Positions 1 to 8,236 of a stretch of 64,000 nucleotides of DNA are shown in pieces. This DNA is from Methylobacterium sp. GXS13. GTDB lineage: Bacteria > Pseudomonadota > Alphaproteobacteria > Rhizobiales > Beijerinckiaceae. The notes beneath the pieces were generated by a model. That model saw only the letters and a list, made by a program, of their open reading frames with translations, did not search any database and had not been told where the DNA came from. Numbering within the stretch: position 1 is the first letter of the stretch; the number at the start of each line of letters is the position of its first letter. A program made the translations under genes and the position numbers. The stretch lies in the NCBI RefSeq assembly GCF_001455965.1, contig NZ_LKKO01000033.1:1-64000 (forward strand), given 5' to 3'.

Positions 1-345
1 CAGCATCTCCAGGAGGGTCGGATTGATCCGGACCTCGTCGTCGTGCCGCGCCAACCGGAAGCCGGCGCGCACGCTGGATCGCTTCAGTGAGACCGGGATG
101 AGGAGGAGGGGGGCTCGGTAGGGGGCCCCGCCCTCCTTCTTCGTCCACGACAGGAAGCCGATCGCGAGAAAGAGGATATTGGCCCCGCCTTCCTCGAAAC
201 CATTGCGGGCGAGACGATAGAGGTCGAGCAAGCGGCGATCGAGATCGGCCTCGGTCGCGGTCGTGTACAGCTCGCCCCGGGCGAGGGCGGCCTCGAGGTA
301 GCTTCCTCTCGCGCCGAACCGGCATCCACTTCGGCGGAGACCACT
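1..345 (-). pseudogene. DUF4011-type protein fragment (5'-truncated remnant, runs off the left edge)
   Basis: Reading the minus strand from 345 to 1 gives an open frame with motifs typical of the DUF4011 N-terminal region of large helicase-related proteins: EEGGANILFLAIGFLSW, then YRAPLLLIPVSLKR, then DDEVRINPTLLEML. The frame has no start codon. It is preceded by an in-frame TAG at 346-348, and the first ~15 codons do not look like the family. The 5' part of the gene is therefore missing and this is probably a relic, although the continuation left of the window cannot be seen. The family call rests on remembered motif patterns and should be tested by a profile search. Confidence 0.6.
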
Positions 346-361
346 CTAAGCCAAAGCTTTT

Positions 362-763
362 TCACTCAGAGCGGCGCCGATCCTCGTCGAAATGCAGGTA
401 GACGGGGTCGAACTTGGCCGTGGCGACGAGGCCTAGCCAGTCGCCGATGGTGAAGTGGCCGCCCTGGAGGACGATCTTGCGCTGTGCCCGCAGGGTCCGA
501 ACCGACCGGTTGAAATGCACCGCCGTGACGCCGACTGCATCGGCCAGATCCGCCTGCGTCGGCGGCAGCGGACAGGAAAGGTCGCCCGCCAGCTCCACGG
601 CGCGCTGGCGCATGTACATTTCGCAGAACAGATGTTCCGTGCGCCCCAGGAACTGCCGTCGACCGAGTGTCATGATCCGCTCGCGGTAGACTAAGGCATC
701 GGCCAGCGTATCGCGCCAGAGTGCCGCCATGACCCCGGGCCGGCCGACGGCGAGGGCGCGCAT
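362..763 (-). pseudogene. Crp/Fnr regulator C-terminal HTH fragment
   Basis: The 133-residue frame matches the dimerisation helix and winged-helix end of Crp/Fnr regulators. It contains LGRRQFLGRTEHLFCEMYMR followed by PPTQADLADAVGVTAVHFNR, the DNA-recognition helix region, and ends in a short wing (LQGGHFTIGDW). The whole N-terminal cyclic-nucleotide/effector domain (~110 residues) is absent. Upstream sequence in this frame is meaningless and is replaced by a fragment of another gene. It could still be translated as a small HTH protein, but truncation between two other relics favours a pseudogene. Confidence 0.6.
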
Positions 764-774
764 CGCGCCTCGTG

Positions 775-872
775 CGGGATTGGAACCCGAACAGCCTCTC
801 GATCCGCGGGCGGTGCCACACGAGCAGGTCGAACGGCGACATGAGGGCCGCCTCGTGGTGCTGGCTGACCGA
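775..872 (-). pseudogene. YcaQ-type (HTH_42) winged-helix / DNA glycosylase fragment
   Basis: Minus-strand codons from about 872 to 783 read HHEAALMSPFDLLVW then HRPRIERLFGF. This matches the conserved block of the YcaQ family of winged-helix crosslink-repair glycosylases, which usually reads LLSPFDPLVW..R...LFGFRYRIE. Homology stops at the FGF, where the sequence passes into the Crp/Fnr fragment in another frame. A stop codon lies directly upstream of the fragment. Only about 30 residues of a ~400-residue protein remain. Confidence 0.5.
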
Positions 873-962
873 TTAGGGGGGCGGCGTCATGCACTCAAGC
901 GTGCGGACTGTACCCTACGCGGGTGAACTACTTCACGGGCCTTGTCTGCTTCGCGGATTTCG

Positions 963-1016
963 GGAGAAGCCGCTGAATGGCTGGGATGGGCGCAAAGCCG
1001 AACGTCGGCTTTCGGG
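963..1016 (+). repeat. Dispersed intergenic repeat, copy 1
   Basis: Carries the core GGGCGCAAAGCCGAAC followed by GTCGGCTTTCGG, preceded by GGAGAAGC and CTGAATGGCTGGGAT. The same blocks occur in reverse at 14309-14369, and the core recurs at 11909-11943. More diverged relatives are at 5825-5897 and 61175-61245. All copies lie between genes. Confidence 0.7.
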
Positions 1017-1216
1017 CAGCGAGCCAACGGTGGCTTACGACCTGCTTCTTCCAGCAGCTCTCTGGAGCCGGAATGTGGGTCTTCACAAACTAGGATCGAC
1101 GACCGAGCGACACATCCTTGGTCGAAAGCGGCTCAAGGTGTGAATCAGCGTTGAAGCATAGCCCCCGCAGAACCTTCAATAAATTACTGATAAATCCAAT
1201 AAAATCTGGATTTTAA

Positions 1217-1248
1217 TGCGGTCACGATCGGCGCCGATCGTGACCGCA
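1217..1248. repeat. Perfect 32-bp palindrome
   Basis: The left half TGCGGTCACGATCGGC is followed immediately by its exact reverse complement GCCGATCGTGACCGCA with no spacer. It sits 148 bp beyond the 3' end of the XRE regulator, beside AT-rich DNA. There is no U-run on either side, so it does not look like an intrinsic terminator. A protein-binding site or an element end is possible, but nothing in the sequence decides this. Confidence 0.85.
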
Positions 1249-1395
1249 CCTCTCAAGATCGTTACGTCTAACTCGCAATGGCTTAAGCAGAGTTGCGGGA
1301 GGGGGCATGCTTCGACGCCGATCCACATGCCGAGACCGTGACGGGTCGCGACGGCCGAGCGCGGCACGGGCTGGCCGAGCTTCTGCCGCCCGCGC

Positions 1396-2049
1396 TCATG
1401 GAGCGGCCGCTCGCGCCATCCCCAACGCGTTCACCCACAGGACGACGGCGCGCGCGCTCTCGTCGGGATTGCGGAACCGGTGCGGCCGATGGCTGGCGAA
1501 GCGGAAGCTGTCGCCGGCCGCCAGTTCCAGCGTGCGGGCTTCGACGACCAGGGTCAGGCGTCCCTCCAGCACCAGGCCGGCTTCCTCGCCGTCGTGGCTG
1601 AACAGCTCCGCGCCGGTGCTGGCCTCCGGCTCGAGCACCATGTGGAACAGGCTGAGGCTCTGCGGCCCCCCCGCGGGCGTCAGCAGCTGCTTGGTGATGC
1701 CGGCGCGCCAGAGCTTGAGCTCGGCCCGGTCCCGCTCGAACACCACGATCGGATCAGGGTCCTTCTCCGACGGCGCCGCCTCGAACAGGCCGCCGATTCC
1801 GGTCTTGAGGGTGTCGGCGAGCAGGGCCAGGACGCGCAGCGACGGCGAGGACAGGCCGCGCTCCACCTGACTGATGAAGCCGATCGACAGCCCGGTGATG
1901 GCCGCGACCTTCTCCAGCGACAGGCGCCGCTCCTGGCGCAGGGCGCGCAGCCGCTGGCCCACGGCCCGGTCCACCGGATCGGCGGCCATCGGTTCGACTT
2001 TGGGCCTGCTCACTGCGGCATCATCCTGGAGGATCCGTGGCATCTTCAT
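1396..2049 (-). CDS. XRE-family HTH regulator with C-terminal cupin domain
   Basis: A 217-residue cytosolic transcription factor. Residues ~30-85 form an XRE-type helix-turn-helix (VGQRLRALRQERRLSLEKVA, then GLSIGFISQVERG with the recognition helix). Residues ~140-210 form a small cupin barrel (SHDGEEAGLVLEGRLTLVVE, then ELAAGDSFRFASHRPHRFRN), the usual effector-sensing part. This architecture is that of PuuR-like regulators of amine and amino-acid catabolism. The gene diverges from an amino-acid importer and an FAD oxidase, which are its probable targets. The start at 2049 has an AAGGTG sequence 11 nt upstream and lies inside a TTCA-N6-TGAA dyad, which suggests autoregulation. A start at 2043 is also possible. 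The ligand is unknown. Confidence 0.85.
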   Translation of the reverse strand: MKMPRILQDDAAVSRPKVEPMAADPVDRAVGQRLRALRQERRLSLEKVAAITGLSIGFISQVERGLSSPSLRVLALLADTLKTGIGGLFEAAPSEKDPDPIVVFERDRAELKLWRAGITKQLLTPAGGPQSLSLFHMVLEPEASTGAELFSHDGEEAGLVLEGRLTLVVEARTLELAAGDSFRFASHRPHRFRNPDESARAVVLWVNALGMARAAAP

Positions 2050-2108
2050 GCACGTGAAATCACCTTGCGTCGAGCCGCGAACCGTGCGGTAATCTTCACA
2101 GATATGAA
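2045..2108. promoter_or_regulatory. Paired TTCA-N6-TGAA dyads, candidate operators of the cupin-XRE regulator
   Basis: Two 14-bp dyads with identical arms, TTCATGCACGTGAA at 2045-2058 and TTCACAGATATGAA at 2095-2108, start exactly 50 bp apart between the divergent regulator and importer genes. The first covers the regulator's start codon and the second lies ~55 bp before the importer. Spacing and position fit cooperative binding by a dimeric regulator; this is inference. Confidence 0.5.
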
Positions 2109-2162
2109 AACAGACGAGCGATAGCGCAAAGCCGCGCTATGCCAGTGTTGAGGATCCGCGCC

Positions 2163-2930
2163 ATGAGACGCCTGCTTCCGAGCCTGGGCCTGGGCCTCGC
2201 CCTGATGATCGCCGGCCCGGCCAGGGCCGAGCCGCCCCTGCGGGTCGGCGCCACGCCCACCGGCCTGCCGTTCACCTTCCTCGACACCAAGACCAACACG
2301 ATCCAGGGGGTCATGGTCGACCTCGTGAATGCGGTCCGCAAGGAGGCCGGCTTCGCCGTCGCGGTGGAACCGCTGCAATTCTCGACGCTGATCCCGGCGC
2401 TCACCGCCTCGAAGATCGACATCATCTCGGCGGCGATGTTCATCACGCCCCAGCGCAAGGAGGTCGTGGCCTTCTCGGCGCCGGTCTACAGCTACGGCGA
2501 GGGGCTGATCGTCCCCAAGGCCGACACGAAGGACTACACGTCCTTCGCCGACCTGAAGGGTGAGACCGTGGGCGCCCAGGTCGGCACCGCCTTCGTCGAG
2601 CCGCTGAAGAAATCGGGTCTGTTCGCCGAGGTGAAGATCTACGACGCGATCCCGGACATCATCCGCGACGTGAATTCCGGACGGCTGAAGGCCGGCTTCG
2701 CCGACGCCCCGATCCTGGCCTACTACGTCAAGCAGGGGATGTTTCCCGGTGTCCGGCTGGTCGAGAGCCTCAAGCCGAGCGTCGTCGCTTCGGTGGGCAT
2801 CAGCGTGCGCAAGGCCGACACTGCCCTGCTCGCCAAGATCGACGCGGCCCTGGCCAAGCTGAAGGCCGACGGGACGCTCGAGAAGATCCTGACGAAGTGG
2901 GGTCTGCCGCCCTCCGCCGACCGGTCCTGA
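2163..2930 (+). CDS. Amino-acid ABC transporter substrate-binding protein (SBP_bac_3 family)
   Basis: A periplasmic binding protein of ~255 residues, the usual length for polar amino-acid binders. The preferred start at 2163 gives MRRLLPSLGLGLALMIAGPARA, a standard Sec signal peptide with cleavage after ARA; a GAGGA sequence lies upstream. A start at 2139 would add eight residues without a good ribosome site. Mature sequence features are LRVGATPTGLPFTF near the N-terminus, a hinge block SAAMFITPQRKEVVAFSAP and a C-terminal LKADGTLEKILTKWG, all characteristic of family 3. It is the first gene of a four-gene unit with permease, ATPase and FAD oxidase. The substrate is probably an amino acid or polyamine-like compound oxidised by the last gene's product. 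Confidence 0.88.
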   Translation: MRRLLPSLGLGLALMIAGPARAEPPLRVGATPTGLPFTFLDTKTNTIQGVMVDLVNAVRKEAGFAVAVEPLQFSTLIPALTASKIDIISAAMFITPQRKEVVAFSAPVYSYGEGLIVPKADTKDYTSFADLKGETVGAQVGTAFVEPLKKSGLFAEVKIYDAIPDIIRDVNSGRLKAGFADAPILAYYVKQGMFPGVRLVESLKPSVVASVGISVRKADTALLAKIDAALAKLKADGTLEKILTKWGLPPSADRS

Positions 2931-2935
2931 GCTTC

Positions 2936-3585
2936 ATGCGCGAGTTCCTCGCCGACGCGCAGGATTATCTGCCGATCCTGTTCCAGGGCGTGCAGCTCAC
3001 GGTCCTGATCACCCTGGCCTCCCTGGTGGTCTCGACCCTGCTCGGCCTGTTCTGGGCGGTGCTGCGGGTCTCTGGGATCGCCGTGCTGGCCGGTTTCAGC
3101 GCGGTGATGATCAACATCCTGCGCGGCATCCCGATCATCGTGCAGCTGTTCTACATCTACTTCGTGCTGCCGGATTTCGGCCTGTCGCTCACCGCGGTCC
3201 AGGCGGCGATCATCGGGCTCGGGATCGCCTATTCGGCCTATCAGGCTGAGAACTTCCGGGCCGGCATCGAGGCGGTGGACCGCGGGCAGGTCGAGGCGGC
3301 GCTCTCGATCGGCATGGGCTGGTGGATGACCATGCGCCGGGTGATCCTGCCGCAAGCGGTCAAGATCGCGCTGCCGCCCTACGGCAACATCATGATTATG
3401 ATGCTCAAGGATTCGTCCCAGGCCTCGACCATTACGGTCGCGGAGCTGGCGCTCCAGGGCAAGCTCATCGCCTCCTCGACCTTCAAGAACACCAGCGTCT
3501 ACACGATGGTGGCGCTGATGTACCTGGCGCTCAGCCTGCCACTGATCCTCCTGGTGCGCCATCTCGAAGCGAAGGGGCGCCACCG

Positions 3586-3589
<4 letters not shown>
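2936..3589 (+). CDS. Amino-acid ABC transporter permease (HisM/GlnP type)
   Basis: An inner-membrane permease of ~217 residues with five predicted helices, e.g. LTVLITLASLVVSTLLGLFW and the C-terminal VALMYLALSLPLILLV. The conserved cytoplasmic EAA-like loop is present as GQVEAALSIGMGWWMTMRRV, which docks to the ATPase. The early RGIPIIVQLFYIYFVLP is typical of the His/Glu/Gln permease family. The start at 2936, 6 nt after the binding-protein stop, is preferred to 2897, which would overlap that gene by 34 nt. Only one permease gene is present, so the channel is probably a homodimer. It overlaps the ATPase gene by four bases. Confidence 0.87.
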
Positions 3590-4317
<728 letters not shown>

Positions 4318-4325
4318 GGATCACC

Positions 4326-5615
4326 GTGGCCGAACCGTTTCCCCTCGCGCCGTCGCTCTGGGCCACCACCGCGCCGCCCGGACCCGAGACGCCGCCGCTG
4401 ACCGAATCCGGACAGGCGGACGTCGTCATCGTCGGCGGCGGCTTCTGCGGCCTCTCGACCGCCCTGCACCTGGCCGAGCGCGGGATCCGGCCGGTGGTGC
4501 TGGAGGCCCGCGAGGTCGGCTTCGGCGGGTCGGGGCGCAACGGTGGTCAGGTGATCCCGGGGCTGAAATACGATCCCGCCGACCTCGTCGCCAAGTTCGG
4601 GCGCGAGCGCGGCGAGCGGCTCGCGCGTTTTGCCGGCAGCACAGCCGACACGGTCTTCGACCTGATCACGCGGCACGACATGGATGTGCCGCACCGGCGC
4701 GCGGGCTGGATCCAGGGCGCGCATACCGAGACCGGGCTTGCCGAGGTCGCGCGTCGGGCGGAGCAATGGGCCGGCCTTGGTGCGCCGACCCGGGTCCTCG
4801 ACAAGGCCGAGACCGATCGGCTGCTCGGGACGGAACGGTACCTCGGTGGTTGGCTCGACGGCCGCGGCGGCGCGGTCCAGCCGCTGAGTTACGCCCGCGG
4901 CCTCGCCCGCGCGGCGCTGAAGGCCGGCGCCGTCATCCACGGGGCCAGCCCGGTGACCGGCTTGTCCCGCAACGGGTCGACCTGGACCGTCACCACCGCA
5001 CAGGGCGCGCGGCTTTCGACCGAGCGGGTCGTCCTGTGCACCAACGGCTACACCGGGGCCCTGTGGCCCGGCCTCGCACAGACCGTGATCGCGGCCAATT
5101 CCTTCCAGGTCGCCACGAAGCCGCTCTCGGACAACCTGCGCCGCTCGATCCTGCCGGAGGGGCAGGTCTCCTCGGACACGCGCAAGCTGCTGCTGTATTT
5201 CCGCCTCGACCATACCGGACGCCTGCTGATGGGCGGCCGCGGCCCGTTCCGGGAGCCGCGCACGCCCCGGGACTGGGCGCATCTCGAGCGCATCGTCGGC
5301 AAGCTCTTCCCGCAGCTCGACGGGACCGCGTTCGACCATCGCTGGTGCGGCCGCGTCGCGATCACCCGGGATTACCTGCCCCACCTCCACGAGCCCGCCC
5401 CCGGGCTCCTCATCGACATCGGCTGCCAGGGCCGCGGTGTCGGCCTGCAATCCACGATGGGACGGGCAATCGCCGATTACATCACGACGGGCGACACCGA
5501 CCGCCTGCCGCTTCCGCTGACACCGGTCGCACCGCTACCGCTGCACGTGTTCCACCGCCTGTACGTCTCGGCGATCATCGCCTGGTACCGGCTCAGCGAT
5601 GGCGGCATCCGCTAG
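4326..5615 (+). CDS. FAD-dependent oxidoreductase of the D-amino-acid/amine oxidase (DAO) family, PuuB-like
   Basis: A 429-residue flavoenzyme starting at GTG 4326, 8 nt after the importer ATPase. The dinucleotide fold is VVIVGGGFCGLSTALHLAERG (residues ~37-57), followed by EAREVGFGGSGRNGGQV, the FAD-contacting loop typical of gamma-glutamylputrescine oxidase and related amine oxidases. A C-terminal GCQGRGVGLQSTMG closes the FAD site. Predicted chemistry is oxidative deamination of an amine or amino acid with O2 or another acceptor. Gene order importer then oxidase suggests it oxidises the imported compound. The exact substrate cannot be read from the sequence. Confidence 0.82.
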   Translation: MAEPFPLAPSLWATTAPPGPETPPLTESGQADVVIVGGGFCGLSTALHLAERGIRPVVLEAREVGFGGSGRNGGQVIPGLKYDPADLVAKFGRERGERLARFAGSTADTVFDLITRHDMDVPHRRAGWIQGAHTETGLAEVARRAEQWAGLGAPTRVLDKAETDRLLGTERYLGGWLDGRGGAVQPLSYARGLARAALKAGAVIHGASPVTGLSRNGSTWTVTTAQGARLSTERVVLCTNGYTGALWPGLAQTVIAANSFQVATKPLSDNLRRSILPEGQVSSDTRKLLLYFRLDHTGRLLMGGRGPFREPRTPRDWAHLERIVGKLFPQLDGTAFDHRWCGRVAITRDYLPHLHEPAPGLLIDIGCQGRGVGLQSTMGRAIADYITTGDTDRLPLPLTPVAPLPLHVFHRLYVSAIIAWYRLSDGGIR

Positions 5616-6124
5616 TACAAAGGGGGCAGCCGTATGCCTCGACGAGAATGGCGGGTTTGTCCGCTGTGGCAGGAGCCCCTTCGCCGACAAAATTCGGGTC
5701 CGACATCTCAAGCAGGCCGCTAGTGATACGATATTGGAAACTCCGATGTCGCGAAAATCTGCCCAATAACCCAAATTTCTCCAATTTCTGCTTTGGAGAT
5801 GCAGCCGAAGGTCATCAGATGATCGGGATGGGCGCAAAGCTGAACGACCGGTTTTGCGTCCCCTGGCGATCCAGCATGACGTAGTCTGGCCGGAAGCGGA
5901 GCGTCTGCTTCGGAGAATGGGCGCCAGAAGAGCGGACGGGCTTGGACTGACCCATTCCGGGCGCTCCGATAACCATCGACGCTTTCCGAAACCGGCTACC
6001 TGTTACTGCAGGCCGAGGCTGTTCCATCCTTGACGATCCCGCAGCGAACCAACACCGCGCCGCGACAAGCTTAAAGAGTTCTGCTGGCCGGCAGCCCGTA
6101 CCGCCGGCGCAACCATACTTGAAG
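5616..6124. other. Intergenic stretch with a dispersed repeat
   Basis: No credible gene is seen. It contains a ~73-bp copy of the dispersed repeat (5825-5897), followed by a diverged, partly repeat-like region to about 5960. The remainder has no recognisable feature. Confidence 0.5.
5825..5897 (+). repeat. Dispersed intergenic repeat, long diverged form
   Basis: Matches the reverse complement of 61175-61245 over its whole length. Shared blocks are GGGCGCAAAGC, CCGGTTTTGCG, GGCGATCC and GTAGTCTGGCCG. Copies 55 kb apart share both core and flanks, so this is a defined repeat unit rather than chance. Confidence 0.7.
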
Positions 6125-6322
6125 CTAACCGGGTCGGTGATCGGGGTGATCGGCAGTTCCGGCGATGTCGATCACCGTCCCATAATTATCGGGATGTTCC
6201 GCCATAAAGCGGTCGAAGGTGGCGCGATCCTTGGCGCGCTTCAGCCTGTCACCGAAGCTCTCAAAATCTTGGCGGTGGATTTCGAGAGCGCACCGCTGTG
6301 CCTCAATACGGCTGATCCCCAT
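6125..6322 (-). CDS. Small hypothetical protein or gene remnant
   Basis: A 65-residue frame beginning MGISRIEAQRCALEIHRQDF and continuing with FGDRLKRAKDRATFDRFMAEHPDN. The composition is protein-like (balanced charged and hydrophobic residues, unlike the Arg/Pro-rich shadow frames nearby). No family is recognised. The open frame extends upstream to 6472, overlapping the 3' end of the next gene, so the start is uncertain. It may be a decayed fragment. Confidence 0.3.
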   Translation of the reverse strand: MGISRIEAQRCALEIHRQDFESFGDRLKRAKDRATFDRFMAEHPDNYGTVIDIAGTADHPDHRPG

Positions 6323-6389
6323 ACCGCCTTCGCCACGCTTACCCGTGCCCTCATCTCCAGCGCACAGGTCAAACGGCTTGTCCCTGACT

Positions 6390-7337
6390 CTAAGCGACCT
6401 CCTTCGACCAGCGCGCGTACCACGCCTTGAAGATCCGCAACTGGTTCTCCGCGTAATGGCGTTGGCCGGCACTCAGCGCGTCGGAGGCATTGAAGTGGAG
6501 CGCATATTCCGGGCTCCCCTCCAGCACCATCAGGTACTTGTAATAGAGCACGAGGTCGGGCCCCTCGTCGTAGCTTGACAGGATCGCCAGCGCAGCATCG
6601 AGCTCCCCCGCCCGCCGCCGAGCCAGGACGTCGCCGGTGGCCGCCTTCTCGCACAGGGCGACGAGATGGAGCACCTCCCGCGGCAGGACGTTGCCGATGC
6701 CCGTGATGGCGCCCCGGGCGCCGCAATTGACGTAGCCGTGCACCACCTGCGTATCCACCCCAACCATCAGAGTGATGTCGGGCGACTGGCCGGCGATGTG
6801 CTCGGCCGCGTAGGTGAGCGAGGCCGCGCCGCCAAATTCCTTGAACCCGACGAGGTGGGGGTAGCGGGCGCGCAAGCGGAAGAACAGCTCCGCCCGGGTC
6901 TCAAAGCCGTAATAGGGGCTGTTGTAGATCACCGAAGGCAGGTCGACGGCCGCCTCCAGGATGCCGCCGAAATGTGCCTCCTGGGCTGCGGCCGAACTGC
7001 CGCGCGACAGGACCCGCGGGATGATCATCAGCCCGTGGGCGCCGGCCAGCACGGCGTCCGCCGCGAGCGCCGCCGCCCGCTTCGGGTTCTGCGCGCCGGT
7101 CCCTACGATCACCGGGACGCCGGCGGCGAGCAGCCGCTCGACACCAGCCATCCGCTCCTCGTCGGTGAGCAGCGGCCAGTCGCCCATCGAGCCACAGTAG
7201 ACGACTGCCGACATTCCGGCATCGACGAGTTCCCGACCCTTGCGCGCCAGGGCGTCGAGGTCGGGCGTCCGGTCCGGCCGGCAGGGCGTCATCAGGGCCG
7301 GGATCGTGCCGGAGAAGATGTGTCGATCGAAGGCCAT
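6390..7337 (-). CDS. Dihydrodipicolinate synthase-family aldolase/deaminase, probably 1-pyrroline-4-hydroxy-2-carboxylate deaminase
   Basis: A 315-residue TIM-barrel enzyme of the DapA/NanA superfamily. The Schiff-base lysine is K166 in LVGFKEFGG and the proton-relay tyrosine is Y138 in SVIYNSPYYG. The early GMSAVVYCGSMGDWPLLT and the extended C-terminus (SSYDEGPDLVLYYKYLMVL) resemble the hydroxyproline-pathway deaminase (LhpC/HypD) rather than DapA, and the length exceeds that of DapA (~292). That enzyme converts 1-pyrroline-4-hydroxy-2-carboxylate to 2-oxoglutarate semialdehyde. No other hydroxyproline gene is present here, so the substrate is inferred. A candidate operator (7438-7450) lies 100 bp upstream, at the end of a gntR gene in the same orientation. 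Confidence 0.75.
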   Translation of the reverse strand: MAFDRHIFSGTIPALMTPCRPDRTPDLDALARKGRELVDAGMSAVVYCGSMGDWPLLTDEERMAGVERLLAAGVPVIVGTGAQNPKRAAALAADAVLAGAHGLMIIPRVLSRGSSAAAQEAHFGGILEAAVDLPSVIYNSPYYGFETRAELFFRLRARYPHLVGFKEFGGAASLTYAAEHIAGQSPDITLMVGVDTQVVHGYVNCGARGAITGIGNVLPREVLHLVALCEKAATGDVLARRRAGELDAALAILSSYDEGPDLVLYYKYLMVLEGSPEYALHFNASDALSAGQRHYAENQLRIFKAWYARWSKEVA

Positions 7338-7437
7338 CGCCGGCTCGCCTACTGGGAAGTGGGATCGTCCCGGGCGGCCTTGCGGGCCTCGCGGGGCGGC
7401 ACGCCTCTCCATGGCAGCGACGCGCGAGTCTGGCAAG

Positions 7438-7450
7438 GATTTTATACAAT
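7438..7450 (-). promoter_or_regulatory. Candidate GntR operator upstream of the aldolase gene
   Basis: Read on the minus strand this is ATTGTATAAAATC, identical to 8185-8197. It overlaps the stop codon of gntR and precedes the aldolase gene. FCD-type GntR regulators often bind TTGTATACAA-like sites; assignment to this regulator is inference. Confidence 0.5.
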
Positions 7451-8119
7451 CACGGTCGAGCGGGCCGGGTCCGGCGTGGCGCCGAGGAACGCCATCAGCG
7501 CTACGGCGACGTGATCGATATGGTCGGTCAGGAGGGCGCAGGCGGCCGAGACGTGGCCGTTCCGGCAGAGCCGCACGATCTCGCGGTGCTCGCGGTCGGC
7601 CCGTTCCAGCTCGGCGCTGTCGGTGGAGAGCTGCAGGCGCGTGTAGCGGTCGCACTCGGCCAGCAGGGAGCCGACCAGCCCGAGCGCGCGGGGACGCTCC
7701 GCCCGGCCGTAGAGGAGGAGGTGCAGCTCCGTGTTGAGGGCGCCCCAGCGCGCCGTCGCGCCAGCTCGCAGGGCCGCGGCGTACTCCTCCAGCAGCGCGT
7801 CGGCCCGGGCGTAATCTCCGGCGGTCAGGCGGGGCGCCGAGAGTGCCAGGAGGCGCGGCTCGAGGGCTCCCCGGAGTTCGAGGGCCTCCGCGGCTTCCGC
7901 GGGCGAGAGCGGTGCCACCATGGCCCCGCGATGGGGCAGGATCCGCACCAGGCCCTCCGCCTCCAGCTGGAACAGGGCCTCGCGCACCGGGATCCGGCTG
8001 GCGCCGAACTCCGCCGCGAGGCCGTCCTGGCGGAGTTGCGAGCCGGCCGGATAGCGTCCGTCGAGGATGCGCCGCCGGATCTCGGTCCCGATCGAACCCG
8101 CGATGGTCCGGTTCTTCAT
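7442..8119 (-). CDS. GntR-family transcriptional regulator (FadR/FCD subfamily)
   Basis: A 225-residue regulator. Residues ~1-70 are the GntR winged helix (IGTEIRRRILDGRYPAGSQL, then EFGASRIPVREALFQLEAEG). Residues ~85-210 form the all-helical FCD effector domain (ELRGALEPRLLAL... DREHREIVRLCRNGHVSAAC), with histidines placed as in metal-binding FCD domains. It lies between the aldolase gene, which is in the same direction, and a divergent solute-binding protein gene. The same 13-bp site occurs at both ends, supporting control of both neighbours and of itself. The effector is unknown. Confidence 0.88.
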   Translation of the reverse strand: MKNRTIAGSIGTEIRRRILDGRYPAGSQLRQDGLAAEFGASRIPVREALFQLEAEGLVRILPHRGAMVAPLSPAEAAEALELRGALEPRLLALSAPRLTAGDYARADALLEEYAAALRAGATARWGALNTELHLLLYGRAERPRALGLVGSLLAECDRYTRLQLSTDSAELERADREHREIVRLCRNGHVSAACALLTDHIDHVAVALMAFLGATPDPARSTVIV

Positions 8120-8184
8120 CGTCTCGCTCCCGGTCGGCACCAGATGCTCCGCAAGACCCTTGACGGCGGAGCTCCGGTATTGAA

Positions 8185-8197
8185 ATTGTATAAAATC
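8185..8197 (+). promoter_or_regulatory. Candidate GntR operator in the gntR/binding-protein divergent region
   Basis: ATTGTATAAAATC, identical to the reverse complement of 7438-7450. It lies 66 bp upstream of gntR and 40 bp upstream of the binding-protein gene, where it could control both promoters. Confidence 0.5.
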
Positions 8198-8236
8198 AAT
8201 CGGGCATCGGGCTCGATCAGGACAAGGGTGCCCGCG

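Larger units (their letters stand above)
873..1395. other. Intergenic stretch with one dispersed repeat and one long palindrome
   Basis: No convincing gene is visible. The stretch holds a copy of the window's dispersed repeat (963-1016), an AT-rich patch around 1170-1216 that is unusual for this genome, and a perfect 32-bp palindrome (1217-1248). The remainder shows nothing recognisable. Confidence 0.6.

Noticed and set aside
84-365. A 93-codon frame with an ATG on the minus strand
   Set aside because: Its composition is Ser/Arg/Pro-rich; the adjacent frame contains the DUF4011 motifs.
1217-1248. Intrinsic terminator for the XRE regulator
   Set aside because: The stem has no loop, lies 148 bp past the stop codon, and is not followed by a U-run on either strand.
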